DNA from: Actinostola sp. cb2023
Taxonomy: Eukaryota > Cnidaria > Anthozoa > Actiniaria > Actinostolidae
Direction of reading: 5' to 3'
Length of the DNA stretch: 64,000 nucleotides
Assembly (NCBI GenBank): GCA_033675265.1
Contig: JAUJYZ010001376.1
Span: 480,001 to 544,000 of the forward strand
Below the pieces are notes generated by a model. The model was not told the DNA's origin, searched no databases, and worked only from the letters and a program-made list of their open reading frames with translations. Below are positions 1 through 15,200 of the stretch, piece after piece; positions within the stretch are counted from its first letter, which is position 1; every line of letters starts with the position of its first letter. The translations under genes were made by a program, and so were the position numbers.

Positions 1-599
1 CAATATCAGCGCGTATTATCTATCAAATCATGGAATAATACCCATATACATGTAGGCTCGGGAAAATACTACGCAACTCGTGCAATATCAGCGCGTATTA
101 TCTATCAAATCATGGAATAATACCCATATACATGTAGGCTCGGGAAAATACTACGCAACTCGTGCAATATCAGCGCGTATTATCTATCAAATCATGGAAT
201 AATACCCATATAGGCTCGGGAAAATACTACGCAACTCGTGCAATATCAGCGCGTATTATCTATCAAATCATGGAATAATACCCATATACATGTAGGCTCG
301 GGAAAATACTACGCAACTCGTGCAATATCAGCGCGTATTATCTATCAAATCATGGAATAATACCCATATAGGCTCGGGAAAATACTACGCAACTCGTGCA
401 ATATCAGCGCGTATTATCTATCAAATCATGGAATAATACCCATATACATGTAGGCTCGGGAAAATACTACGCAACTCGTGCAATATCAGCGCGTATTATC
501 TATCAAATCATGGAATAATACCCATATACATGTAGGCTCTGGAAAATACTACGCGACTCGTGCAATATCAGCGCGTATTATCTATCAAACCATGGAATA
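1..599. repeat. 82-bp tandem satellite
   Basis: About seven head-to-tail units begin with CAATATCAGCGCG and recur every 82 bp. Two units lack a 6-bp CATGTA block and are 76 bp long. Copies are almost identical until the last one or two, which carry scattered substitutions. The array is cut by the left window edge, so its full length is unknown. It lies about 1 kb upstream of the GUSB start. Confidence 0.95.
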
Positions 600-1606
600 A
601 GTTGTATTTACGTCCAACAATGATTGAATCGTAAACAAAACATCTGCTGTTGATAGAATATGAACCGGAAGTCGACATCATACTTTAACCAGTGAGAAAA
701 AAATATATATTTTGAGCCTCACAAGGTCAGACTACATCCTCAACGACCGTCAGTCTGCCTCAGTCTGAAACCTTTGAGGGCTTCCATAGCAAAGCAATGC
801 CAACCTTATTTAACGTCGGTAACTCGTAACAGTTATTCAACTGACAAACTTGAGGCCGACGGTGCGCACTTTACTCTTTCTAACAGTGCTCCGTTTTACG
901 CGTATTTAAAGCTGCACTGAGCTACACGGATTGGAAAGAAGTCGAAACAAGGATATGAGGTCATGACAAATCGAACCGGGTTCCTCTCGCATAGTAGGCC
1001 GCGCAATAACCAACTAAGCCATCCTTGCTCCTATAAAAGGGTTGTTCACCTGTATACTTCTTAATCTTCCTGAAATAAACTATTGAAATCTATTAGATAT
1101 CATCAACATAATCACTTTTCTGTATGTTCAGTGTAATGGTTCTCAATGACAGCAAAACTAACAAACGTCCTTTTCTATCAGACATGTGTTTCCTTTCCTT
1201 GACATTTACTTCCTTGTTTGATAAAAAGCGCACTGAAAAATAATAGAATATCCAACTAATTTCCAAGTTTTGAAGAGCGCGCCTTGTATCCAATGTGCAT
1301 GCTACTTTCTTGCTCGCTTTCTTTCTTGCTTGCTTACTTTACTATGTAAGATATTAAGATATATTACTGGATACAGGGCCCTTCTGGATACCTGCTTCGG
1401 CTGAATGGGCTACCCTGTTAAAATAAAGTTTGATTTGACTTTGATTTGAATTTCTAATGCCCCTCCTTCACTTCATTCTTGCGATGAACATTTCAGATTC
1501 CTGTGCGGTAAAAAGAAGGCTTGGGCTTCCTGTGTTCAACTGCCTTGCGGGTGACGCCAGACCGGTACAATGAAACAACCTGATCTCCAATCAAGATAAC
1601 TACACT
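600..1606. other. GUSB 5' flank
   Basis: Apart from the SINE at 858-1032 this stretch shows no convincing exon. Short ORFs here have no recognisable similarity. The GUSB promoter should lie here, but no confident TATA or initiator was assigned. Confidence 0.4.
858..1032 (-). mobile_element. tRNA-derived SINE (copy 1)
   Basis: On the minus strand the element starts with AGGAGCAAGGATGGCTTAG and contains a pol III A box (TGGCTTAGTTGG) and B box (GGTTCGATTT), followed by a tRNA-unrelated body ending near AGTGCGCACCG. A second copy at 20188-20371 matches head, boxes and body, which defines a family. No coding capacity is present, as expected for a SINE mobilised by a LINE in trans. Confidence 0.7.
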
Positions 1607-3926
1607 ATGATAAGATCAGGATTCCAAATTATATTCTATGTGTTTGTTACGTTTACTAATGCTCGTGGTACTTTCCATGGATCTTTCGGAAAAGGAATGC
1701 TATTTCCACGTGACTCTGAATCTCGTCAAACCAAGACACTGGATGGGATATGGAACTTTAGGGCCGATACTTCACTGTGCGGTGAAGAGGGATTCGAACT
1801 AATGTGGTACGACCAGCTGCTGTCTAAGGTATGATAGGAATCAGATGAACTCTGACTGCAGCTGTTATAAATCCTTTACTAGGTGAATAGTTGTTCGGTC
1901 AGTATCTATATATCCGGCGCTCTATGATTTCATGGGTACAGCTACCTACATTGAACAACTTTTTTCTGACGAGTGTCTTTCAAGTAGAATTAACCCAGCG
2001 ATTATGAATCTTTAATTAAGTACTTAAGATGAATAAACATCAATCAAATTATCCCTTTCAATTCCATTAGATGCTGGACTTAATTTTCGTGATTTTTGCG
2101 ATTTGCCGGCAAAAAAAAACTGTGAAATTAAAGACTCGCGATAATTAACGACGAGCAATTTGATCCCCTGCAATAAAACCCTTTTATGAACTAAAACGTT
2201 AGTTTCATTAATTATAATGTATCCTTTTTCCTCATCCGCATGCCGCATTGGGCACGTTCTCTTTCTCGAAATCTTTTCAGCAAAGAATCGTAGAATAACG
2301 CTGTACTTTGTCACTAACGAACTTGTCAACCTGTTTTAATTTTTGTTTTGTTATGGTTCTGTTCAATACCATTGCAAAATATGGCCATGTGCAATGAAAA
2401 TAAAAAGACTATCTGTTTGTTAATGCGAAACACCTCTGAGGCATTTCCGGAAATTGTTTTCATCAGTGAAATCGCGAAATTTAGTGAAGTGAAATTTTCC
2501 TCTCCCACTAGCTTTGCGAAAAAGATAATTAACCATGACTAAAACGGCAAAGTATATCGCTAATTTCATTCTTCGCGGCATTAGTTCATTCAATATGGTG
2601 AATGTTTGGTTGGATACTGTTCGATATGGTGACTAGCTGGTTTGGTCAGTTAGCTCAAGACAACTGAATACCACGAGACTCACAAGATATGAAAAGCACT
2701 TGGAGAATCATTTAGATATAGTTAAAAGTGTCTCGTAAGAAGCCTCTCTGTAGCGTATACCTGGTGGTCGTGAGTATGGTGCTGTCCCGTCCTCACGACT
2801 GCGTTTCGGCGTTTGAAAACGTCAGTTATTTTTCATCGAAAGCTTTCCGTCCACACGAGCGTTTTAAAATCGGTTTTATTTTCGGCGTATACACATGAAA
2901 CCGCTAATACGAAACAGCCTTTCAAAAAAATATGTTCTGTCTTTTTCGCAATCTCTAAGTCGAGCTTAGTAGAGCTTCAACTCATTTCAATACGTCATTT
3001 TATAGAATAGACGCGTGTTTTTGCTAATATACTTCTTTGCACGAAGACGATAAAACATGCTCACGTCTCTAGTGAAACCAGTTGGTGAAGCAATTAAAAG
3101 GGGAAATAAAGACAAATTTTATTTTGTTTTCGTTAAATGTCCAGTGGATTTTTTTACCGGTACAATCCTTGGCTTTCTTCAAAAAATGACATTGGAAAAG
3201 ATTCTGAGCAGCTGCAACATATCAATTAGTAGGGCCAAAAATTAGGAAAAACCGATTTCTACCATACATTTACCGGTATTTAAATTGCTATGCAATGTAC
3301 TTTCAATAGAACCATCTCCAAATTCGTTACGAAATGTCCAGATTATTTTACGTACAATCCTTGCATGCTTTCTTCAAAAAATAGGCAGTCAAGGACTGCA
3401 TACTGTAAATAAACAAAAAAGGTAGTCTATAACTACATGTAGGTACTGCGGTTTTGAAATGTAGAAGCAATGTGTAGTTGGATTGATTCCTCTGTTGAAC
3501 TAATATCAGTTTGAACTATCTGCCGAAACTTGTTCTTTGGTTCTATATATATATATGATATAATGCTAATTTAAATCAGAAATGTATTTTAATACAAAGT
3601 TTAATTGAAAACAAATTGTGACAGTGTACTGAAATAATTGAACAACAACAGTTTTTAATAACAATATTAATCATTATCAACAGCATTAATCGTTAGAATT
3701 AAATTGAACATTAACATTAATTTAACAACTCTGGATGTAAGATCGTTGAACTCAACTTTGATGAAGTGGTGTTTATTTATTTATTTGACTTCGCCTAAAT
3801 ATATGAAAACATTGAGTATTATAAATAGTATCATTCTCTAATTTGAAGAAAAGTTTACACTCTAATATACTATGATTTTATGCTATTTTGCACCACTAAA
3901 CCAGACACATCTCTCGTGTGTAGTAC

Positions 3927-4020
<94 letters not shown>

Positions 4021-6209
4021 GGTTTATTCACAGTATTTCTACATGGTAGCTCTACATCTGTGAATAGGAAACTAAACTTAGAGACCAAAAATAAATAATA
4101 ATGATAATAAAGATTTTTTCAGGTTTCACAGGCTCACCACCCTCTGTTTGTGTATTGGGCTTCCTGTCCTTTTGATAGCTTGAATTTCTAAAACTGCTTT
4201 CAAAATAAAGATTGAGTCCTGTATGTGATTTATTTAGCGATTAGAACGGCTTTTAGCGAGTTTCATGACAAAGAGTAACGAGAGCCGTGTTTGTTTGTGT
4301 CTGCTCGTATAAGGGGAGGACCATTTAACTTTTGAGGGGGAGAGGGGGGTGATTTCGGTTCAGCATGTATTTTTTTACCCGGACCCATAACACTCAAGAT
4401 ATTTTGTTCCTATCATACCACTGTGCATGATTAATTTTTTCCGACATGTTACCTTCTGCATAATTTTTTTTTTCATAAAGTTTTTGCTGCGAGCCTCCAG
4501 GCGAGCAGCGAAACTAATCTTGACGGAGTTCCTGTGTCATGTTTGGTCGTGTGGGATCTGGGCACTTATGTGGATGCAACGAGAATCTCGACTGCATTTT
4601 GTTTGTGGAGATGATTTGTGAGCCACGGTACTTTTGATCAGCGCACACTCACAACACGTTCAATCGATTTTAATATTGAGTATCGTTTATTTTTCGCTGA
4701 TTCGAGCCAGGAAAGTGTTCGTTTTCTACAAATCCATGATGTCAAATGCAACTTTATTCATTGCTGGAAGCATTCATCGGGGTCATGAACAATTTAGTGA
4801 CATTTCAAGGGGAAGACAATATTCTTTTATGAGTTTTCAGCGCTGTTGTGTGTCAGTCGCGTCCAGTTCCACAATGAAGTACTTAAGCTTAAGTTACTTC
4901 TACAGTCGATCAGAGTTGACAGAAGGAGACAGCATGTACTTGAATGCTTTTGAAAGACACAGTTAGTATCCCAGATGCTGTCGCTGACCTATCTACCTGA
5001 TCGAGCTCGTTGGTCTTCGTCAAACCAATCCGGCCGGCCCATGCCATTGCCATTGGCATGGAAGCAACTACTGAATCAAATTATACGATCCATCCTGATG
5101 TACTTTTATCTTCTACAAGTGTGCTATGAGGCTTCGACATCTTTCCTGATATCTGGCCAGTATTAAAACATTGTATATAATATACACCAAACACAATTCT
5201 CTATTTCATTGAATCCATATTTGTATTAATTACTGCATATCAGTAGAGTACAAACTATTACAAGCGTGCAACATAAATAGTGCAAAGTATTGCATGCTTT
5301 AGTGCTGATACATGTCTATACATTGTAGCTGTCTGTCTATGACCAGATTATTATAGTGTTAGCATTTGTATTAAGCAACACCAAACTCCGCCGGGTGGGA
5401 ATGATAATTAATAGAGATATGGAATGGAACAATGTGACCGGGATGGGAATGAGAATCAATGGAGATGTGGGATGGGAACAATGGGACAAGGGTGGGAATG
5501 AGAATCAGTAGATATATGGGAGGGAAATAGGTTTCTTGTAAGCTAGAACACATGACACAGTAATAAAGTTATTATTATTATTATACCGCATTTTTATTAT
5601 TTTATTTGACCACTAATGCACCTTGCTGACAAGGGACAGCCACATGTATGCATTGAAAGCTACATTTCACATGTATACATTGAAAGCTACATTTCACTTT
5701 TATGTGTTACCATGTACGGCAGTGTATTTATCGTAGTGAGCTTTATACATGCAAATAATGATACATGTAAACATGTTCGGCTCAGCAGCACTTCACTTGC
5801 AAATGCAACGACTAGTATATTCTTCTAAATGAGCATTATCAGTTCAAGAGTTGCCTTCGCACTGAGAAGTTTTATAATATTTGTTTATTTATATAAAACA
5901 AAGCACCATTAAATAAACTTTCAATATTTTGTTAAAGCTGAACGTAAACACAATGTGATGGTGTTCCTTTGCCTCCATAGTGTTGTTGCAGACCTGAATA
6001 TTCCGGTCCAATATTCCTGGACACTGCTTTTCCTTGAGGTCATCATATGTCGTCCATTGTCCACATCTCTCATTGTATTGGCATAAATTTGAGAGAGATT
6101 GAATTATTTTCGTAACAGTGATATATGGGGGGTCGGAGGATTTGGAAATAACCTACAAAATTAATAACATCTGATCCCCCCTCGAACAACTGATAAGTGA
6201 TAAGTTTCC

Positions 6210-6256
<47 letters not shown>

Positions 6257-9200
6257 ATGTACAATCATGATATTTCACTACACCCCCAAGTGACATTCAC
6301 AATAATTAATATATACCATAGCAGTCCCGTAGCAAGGGGAAAAGAGTTGCAGAGACACAATATGACGAGCGGCGAAGGCGCGAGCTCCTAGGGGGGTGCG
6401 GGGGCATGTCCCCTCCGAAAATTTTTGAAGTTTAGGGTCTCTGAAATAGCATTTCCTGCCTTCTGAGAGTAGTTTCCAGGAAGTTTAAACTGACAGAAAA
6501 TTGATCTTGTGGCCGAATTGTAGGGAATTTGAGGGGCTGCAGACATTGTAAATCATATCATTATGTGTACATAATGATGTGTGTTTTATAGCCTTTCTTT
6601 CCAATTGTTGTCAATTTGGTGTTCTTTCAAGTAAATATCAAGTGAAACTTTCTATAAGGAGAAATAAACAGACGCCGGTATTATGTTTTCGTTCCCAGGC
6701 TATTAATGGTTGTCTCACTAATATTATACACCTCCCCTTTCGCTCATCCTTACCCTAGCTAGTGATCCCCACCTCTTCATACTTCCAAAACTAAGTGAAC
6801 TCCCCAAAAAATCCTCCAACTACTCCCCCCAGCGAATAAATACTGACAGCATGTACACTTCAGTCGGGAACACATGATGATCATGTGTGAGTGCCAAACA
6901 GGCATGCGCAGCACATAGCCTGATTAGTATATACTAGACAATGAATGGGTTGTGTTCTGCAGTGGTATGATGCTCTGTTAATTTATAAAGCTCCCTCTTT
7001 TAGGAAGGGGATAAGTTTAATTGCAGCATTTTTTTTCACTGTTGATGGGCGTAGGAATTTTATTTTCTTGTTAGTGTTGGTGTACGTTTTTTTTTTCGTC
7101 CAAAAACAGCAGGATATTTCTACCATACATTTACTGCATTGAAGTTACTACGTTATATAATTTAGATAGAACCATCTCCAAACTCGTTAAATGTCCTGAT
7201 TTTTTTACGTACAATCCTTGGTTTTCTTCAAAAAATGATATTGAAAAAGAATTGGAGCAGCTGCATGTGTAACATGCAAAAAATTAGGAAAAAAATTAGG
7301 AAAAACCGATTTCTACCATACATTTACTGTAATGGCAATTGCTACGTTATGTAATTTAGATAGAACCATCTCCAAATTCGTCAAATGTCCAGATTTTTTT
7401 ACGTACAATCCTTGGCTTTCTTCACAAAATGACATTGGAAAAGAATTGGAGCAGCAGCAACATCTAATAGGGCCAAAAATTAGGAAAACCCGATTTCTAC
7501 CATACATTTACTGCATTGAAATTGCTACGTTATATACTGATTTAGATAGAACCAATCCTTTTTGGTCGTACATGGAGTTGAGAGGCGATGGAGTTCTTCG
7601 AAGCATGTCTGTGGATTTGGAAGAGATGAGATGATGGAGGGAGGGAGGGAGTGAGGGAGGGAGGGAGGGTGGGAGGGGAGGAAGGACGGACGGAGGGAGG
7701 GGAGGGACGGAGGGAGGGGGGGGACGGAGGGAGGGAGGAGTGAGTAGTTCCATGGCTTCACGTGACAATTAATTTGGCGCCACTTTTGAATCAAAATGGA
7801 CGACGTAGTTGAAGAAAACTTGATCAAGGAACTCGTGATTAAGAGAAGGTGAACTCATAAGAAAATCAGTGAGTTTTTGAAAGAGAAGCACAAAACTATT
7901 CGAGGTCTAAGTGAGATGCGGTGTAGGAAGGTATTGTGAGACACACAACATTTATAAAACCTCAAGAATAACCGACAATTTACGGTACCAACTGGATCAG
8001 GGTAGTGATCACGCTTCACGTGCCATTTCTTCGTAAATTCACGACTCAAGTCATTTCGCATCAAAATATCACGTTTACGCGCTATGACTGCGTTTTTAAC
8101 AGTACTTTATATATATATTTGCTGCTAAATATTGCCCCCATGGAATTTGGGCTGTGTACGGCCCTATCAAAAGAATCATTTAAGCCATTTCACGCACGTC
8201 TTTCTTGCAAAATCACGGATCATGGTCTTATCTATTGTTTATGGAGTGTTTTTCACGATTCACGCGCCATTTTTAGGCCAAATCACGCGTCACGTGTAAC
8301 CCCTTTGCTACCCTGCTGGATTCGTTCTCGTTCATTCTGCTCTCTCGCAGGTACGTGTAATTGTGCTGAATGATTGATATTTCACAGCAGTTTGTTCTAG
8401 TGTTTATTGCGGAACTGAGAATTTAAGTGAATATGGGACGGGGAGCTTGGCTATAGCGGGTGGTGCAGCTATAAAATGCATCTATACATGTGCAAGCCGG
8501 CCAAAAAGGTTGTCACAATACGTTGTTAATTGTCTGACATATATTAAAATAACTGTTTATTTAAGTGTCCAATGTGTTCTAGCGCTTGCGCACTAATTGG
8601 GGGACACTGTACTCTCACACACACTAGTATATCCCCCCCTACTTTCAAGGGTGCTCCGTGGTCCTTGATCATTCAGCACAATTTACACTTACCTGCGGCC
8701 GCGAGACAGCAGCAATTGTAGATTTTTTAAGCTCTTTTGTGTTCTACGTGAATAAATAAATTATTATTATTATTATTATTATGAACGCGAACATCCAGTT
8801 GGTTGTCGGTTTACAGTCTTGATCTTTTATTATGAATGTTGTGTGCCTCACTTTCTTACACTCATCTCAGTTAGACCACGAATGGTTTTGTGCTTCTCTT
8901 TCAAAAACTCACTGATTCTCACGCGAGTTCCTTGATAAGTCTACTTCCGCAACGTCGTCAATGTTGAATACCGTAAATGTTCGATTTAGCACCCCGGGCG
9001 CTTATTAAATTATTAGACCTCTAGGGGGAGGCGCTTATTCGAGGGGGGCGCTTATTGGAAGCTGGGCGCTTATTTCTTTTCTCAGATGATGAACTCAATG
9101 TTTTTTTATATACGGTACTGTAACATACATATACAGTGAATAAAAATAGCAAACATGTACCGTGCGGTACTTGGTAAACTGTATACTGCTGTAAATATAC

Positions 9201-12200
9201 GGTATTGACATACGGTATACCGTGTTTCTGTTTATCGGTAAAGTTTTTTTTTCTTCTGAATTTCTTTTAGTGGGAGGGGGCGCTTATTGGAAGGGGGGCG
9301 CTTATAAAATTATTAGACCTCTAGGGGGAGGCGCTCAGTTATTCTAGGGGGGCGCTTATTGGAAGCAGGGCGCTTAATCGAGCATTTACGGTAACTGAAT
9401 ACACGAAGAGACGCCAAACCACTCACTCCGTCCTTCCCTCCCTCCCTCCGTCCCTTCCCTCCCTCCCTCCCTCCGTCCTTCCCTCCCTCCCTCCGTCCTT
9501 CCCTCACTCCCTCCGTCTTTCCCTCCCTCCCTCCGTCCTTCCCTCCCTTCCTCCGTCCTTCCCTCCCTCCCTCCGTTCTTCCCTCCCTCCGTCCGTCCTT
9601 CCCTCCTCCCTCCGTCCCTCCGTCGCTCCTATGAAGGGTCTCCTAGATCATGCACCCAAGATACTCTTTAGCGCCAACTGAACTGAACCCCCCCCCCCCC
9701 CCCCCTACTCAACTGTAGTTCTTTTGGATAAACTTTCTTCAAGTCATTAAAATTGTCTTTCCAATATGTTGCTCTCTGTAACAAGTTCTGGAAATGCCAA
9801 TCTGTATGTTTTTTTAATGAGATCCGATAACTGAATTCCGAAAATTTTTCGCTGTTACAAAATATAATTCTTTTTTTTTTTTTTATCAAATTCTGAATTC
9901 TTAATTGAATCAGCACACGTGAAATGAATTTACAAAATATTTGAATTCAACCATGAAATTGAAAACGTCTAAAGAAATCAAGACTGGATATGCGAAAAAA
10001 CACGAAGAATATCAAAATCGTAAGATCAGTACACTTGAATTCAATTTTCAAAAAAATGAATTTTGAATGCGTGAAACGCCCACGGACCCAGCTGCAACAT
10101 CTAGCTAGTGCGGCCAAAAATTAGGAAAAACCGATTTCTACCATACATTTACTGCATTGAAATTGCTACGCCATGTATTTTTGATAGAACCATCTCCAAA
10201 TTCGTTAAATGTCCAGATTATTTTACGTACAATCCTTGGCTTTCTTCAAAAAATGACACTGGAAAAGCATTAGAGCAGCTGCAATAGTAGGGCCAAAAAT
10301 TTGGAAAAACCGATTTCTACCATACATTTACTGCATTAAAATTGCTATGCCTACATGTACTTTTAATAGAACTTGCTCAGCAAGTAGGACAGAGAAATTC
10401 ACGAATGTATCAAGAAGAGAGATGGAAGTTGGTGAGAAAGTGGCGTTTTGTTTCACAATGATGTATTTTGGAAGAAAATCGTCCAATTTCGCTAATTTTC
10501 ATGGTGGTGAAATGACGTCAAAAACGCGCATTTTTGATTTCTATGATAAACAAATTGAACTAATGCCCAGAAATCGGACCTGTAAGTCAGTTTACTTGAG
10601 GTTAAAAGTTTAAGAGTTATCTAGTTGTCACTAATAACTGGTCGTGAAATCGATGTTACGAAAATTCAGAAAGTTAGAATTTTTCAAACAGTATTAATGT
10701 TTGCTGCCAGTTTCGGCCGGTGTAGGAGTCAATGGGTTATTGAGGATGTGACAGTTAAAATATACACTTTTTTCCAAACTGGTCCTCCTTATCTAAGGCT
10801 ATAATAATTTAGTATAATTTTAGACTTGAATATATAGTTTCGCGCGCTGTGATTGGTCGAGTGACCAGTGATTATGAGACGATATTCACTGGTCGAGAGC
10901 GGAAGTAAAATCACCAACGCAGAAGTACAAATAAAACGTTTTATTTAATCCTGAATTTCGTCTTTTCTCTGATATTCAAGTCTAAAATTATACTAAAACA
11001 ATTATTCACCTCAGGCTCAGTGATTATGGTGAATCAGTTCACGTTCGACTTCGTCTCGGTGAATATTCACCGATAATCACTTCGCCTTCGGCGAATAATT
11101 GTTCAATATAAAACTATAGATAGTTATAAATACAATGGATACAAATAATAGTTAGTTATAAATAACGACTTGATAAATATTTTTAAATGCGAAATGTAAC
11201 TGCATGTATGGAATCACAAGTGAACTCGGAAAGACGCTAATTGTAAAAGTCACTATCTTTAACTCTGAAAGTGCTACTTAGACGAAAATCGATCGAAGTT
11301 TAATTCAGTTGAAACTTCACTGAAATAATCTCAAAGAGCCATACAATTACTGGTTAATGTGTTTTCTCAAAATTCCTATGGGAAGTATTACATTTTTATG
11401 AATCTCTAGAAGTGTCAGTGAGGTCATCTACTCAACCCTAACAATATTCAACACGGCTTCGCTCCATACATTTCTTTGTGTTTAGTTTCTTGAATTATTT
11501 TATTTCTATGAAGCTAAAAGTTTGGGTGAAGGAGTTTACTACATTATTTGTGCTTAGGATTGATTGTCTGACCAGTTGTCTTCAATGCAAAGCTGTTATC
11601 TGAACAAAACATTGAGATATTTTGACTTACAAAATACAAAGAAATGTATGGAGCCAAGATGGAGCTGAATGTTGGGTTCAGTAGATTTTTTACGATGACG
11701 TCACTGACTATCCCTAAAATGTCTCTTTGGATCTAGTGAAACTTGGCAAGCCAGTCTAATTTTTTTCACATTTTGAATGAAGAATGATGTAATCTTTAAG
11801 CCCGAATCACAAAAACACGATACAACGAAAACGCCTGTAAACCCTGTAAACAAGGCACAGTTTCATCACACATTTAATTTACGACTCAATTGGATTCATG
11901 TTTCATAATAGTAACCATGACTATTGGTACTGTTGGATCTTTTTCACCTTGCGACAGACCAAAGTCAAAATACAAGAACAAGCTCGTTTGAGTCATCTAC
12001 AGAATAGTACACCTGCATGTCACAATTCATACATTTAAGAGGATGGAAAAACAATGAACATTCGATGAGTGTTCTCTAAGTAACTAAGTGTGCGTTCGAT
12101 TGACCTCATTCCGGAATAGGAATAATTCCAGATTCTGGGCAGACGGATGACGTCATTATTCCGGAATATTCCAAGCATTCTGCTATGATGAGCAGAATGT

Positions 12201-15200
12201 TTGGAATATATTCCGCTTATTCCGGAATCGGAAAAGACTCAATTGAACGGACATTCCGTATTATTCCAAGTATTCCTATTCTGGAATAAGGTCAATCTAA
12301 TTTATATAAAGTATCTAATTTATATAAGTAACACAAAAATAGAGAGATATGTTGGCATTCATTCAATTTTTTTCCGATTGAAACTTTAATCAAGTTATAC
12401 TCGAAAACAAATCGTTTTTCTATTGTGAACAAGCCGTTCGTCCATTTTACACCATGAAAACAAACATAGATATTCGGTTCTTAAAACAGATGATCCTGAC
12501 TGAAAACCTTGATAAAATCTCTGGCAAGAAGTACTTTACAGTAAAAGTATTGTTTTAAACTTTCAACATTGTAAGAAATTATTTTCTTGACGATGAAAAC
12601 AATGCAATGAATAAGTAGTGAAGGCGTATTGTTTTAAGTTACAATGTTCATGTGAAAGTAGTGAAACGCAGAATTTCCTAATTCAGATGTATCGCGGCCT
12701 GGTTTGACTACAAACTATTCAATTTGTCAGAAATTGAAGATTTTCTAAACAATCCACTCTCTGAACAACTTGACGTAGTTCTTCCAAGCAGTTGCAACAT
12801 TTATAGTTAATCATTTGAGTGACAAATAAACATTTTGAAAAGTTGTATTGACAGTTTGTTCATGAATTGTCGCCTCGTTGAAAATGGAAAGCCTTTTTGG
12901 ATTTGGATGTGATAACTCAAGACACTGTTATTGGCGGTTGCAGCTACAACAAAGAACCGGTGATGGATTCTTTATAATAGTTTATAGCGATTTGGCATAC
13001 ATGCATGGTTACATCTTACGCAGGTGATCAGTTTAGTCAAACTCCGACTGATCTAGAAGACGCAAAAGAAACTTCAAAGTGGGTGTAGGAGATACTCAGT
13101 CATGGCAGAGAATACAGGCAACAACACTACGATTCCGCAGTGTCCTGCAAGTCCTTTCACTGCGCATTCATCTTTCTCCAACAATGCTACTAAAGCCTCC
13201 TCCATCGCTACAGCCGCGCTTAATGGGGTGAGCATGCCGTTCACTATCCTGCTGAACGCTTTCATGATTATTATTATTGTCAAGAACCCTTCGCTTCGCC
13301 AGAAAGAGAGAGTGATGGCTGTACTGTATCTCTCAGTGACTGACCTTTTCACTGGTTTAATCTCGCAGCCATTGTTCATAGCCAAGGAAATATCACACCT
13401 GAACAACACTGAACGAGATTGTACTGCCGAAGAAGCCTTTCACTTCATTTTTTTGATGTTAGCCAACGCCTCCCTCTTTCACCTAGTGGTTGTTGCTTAC
13501 GATAGACATGTCGCCATTAACCAACCGTACCAGTACTTCACGCGCATCACGGTCCGTCGACTCACCTACACCTCTATCTTCTTGTGGACTCTAACTGTCT
13601 TGGTTAATGCTCTATTGTGGCTATTCTATGCCCTTCACTATCATAACTCAGTTAACTCGCCACATGTCGTAGGAATCGTTGGAATGACATTGCCACTAGT
13701 AGTCATCATCTTTCTGATCTATTACAACGGTAGGATCTTTTTCACCTTGCGACGAACTAAACTCAAAATACAACAAGACCAAGCTCATTTGACTCATCTA
13801 CAGATTGCTGCTCAGAACAACCAAGTGAGGCAAAAGGAAAACTCTGTGTTTACAGCAGTTATTCTTTCCAGCACTTTTTTTATTTCTTATATTCCACTGT
13901 CTTTGATCGTATTATCATTAGTCGCTACATCTGTGGGTTCTGACATACGAAGCCAGTTATCTTTGCTCTCTCCAATTGCTGAAACATGCGTACTGTTGAA
14001 CTCTTTATTGAACCCTATAATATTTTGCTTAAGAACATCTGAACTGAAAATAGAGTGTCGAAAGTTCTTAGGATTAGGTATAGTAAGCGTTGACCCTATG
14101 GCTGATCCACAAGTAGAAAATAACATAGAACTGCAAGAGCTAGCATTTCCTGCCCCGAATCTGCCGATTGAAAACTGTTGAGTTGTACATTATTAACATC
14201 GTTAACTCAAAGACCAACGGATTATGATTATGATTATTATTATTATATTTCTATTATTTGCTTCTTTTCATTATTATTAGAATTATTTTCTAATATTTTA
14301 TGTTCAAGTTGGTGTGATATTTACAGTGAGGACACACTAACCGGGACCACTTGAGCAAAACTGGCCAATCAGATTACACCTGAAAATAATCACATTACAA
14401 CAAAAGTTGTCTGGGCCAATCAGCGTTATAGTCATAATGATGATTGGCGCAGATTACTTTTGTTGGAATGTGATTATTTTCAGCTGTAATCTGATTGGTC
14501 AGTTTTGCTCAAGGGGTCCCGGTTAGTGTGTCCTCACTGTAACGATTTTTACCGACTCAATAAAATGTAGATGCAATAAAGCTTATGACATTCTCCTTAT
14601 TTAATGTACTTTAATTGAAAAAAACTATGTCGATGTAGAAGGTTAATTAGTGCATATTTACACATGTATAAAAGAAAACGTTTAATAAAAATTAAAAGAG
14701 TGTAAATAAACAATCGTGCTTGATTTAATACTGTTGCTCAGCGAGTTTTTTTTTTTTTTTTTTTTACAATAAATTTTATTTATTAAACAAATTACAATAA
14801 ATTTTACAACAATTCACAAAGAGAAAGAAAAATGACTAATACAGAACAACATACCTAACTAATACTTATTCTGAAAAGAAAAAGAAAAATAAAAAATAAA
14901 TAAAGAAGTTTGCTGAGAAAGTGGCGTTTTGTTTCACAATGATGTATTTTGGAAGAAAATCGAAGTCCAATTCAGTCGCTAATTTTCATGGTGCTGGATT
15001 GACGTCAAAAACGCGCATTTTTGATTTCTATGAAAAACAAATAAATAATTGAACTAATGCCCAGAAATCGGACCAATAAGTCAGTTCACTTGAGGTTAAA
15101 TTTTGAAGAGTTATCTAGTTGTCACTAATAACTGGTCATGAAATCGATGTTACGAACTAGAAAGTTAGAATTTTTCAAAACAGTATCAATGTTGACAACA

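Noticed and set aside
3870..4098. Poly-Asn, poly-Ile and poly-Leu ORFs
   Set aside because: Translation of the AAT microsatellite.
4634..4966. 110-codon ORF
   Set aside because: No similarity, no splice context, inside GUSB intron 1.
13074..13409. Antisense ORF of 111 codons
   Set aside because: Shadow of the GPCR coding sequence on the opposite strand.
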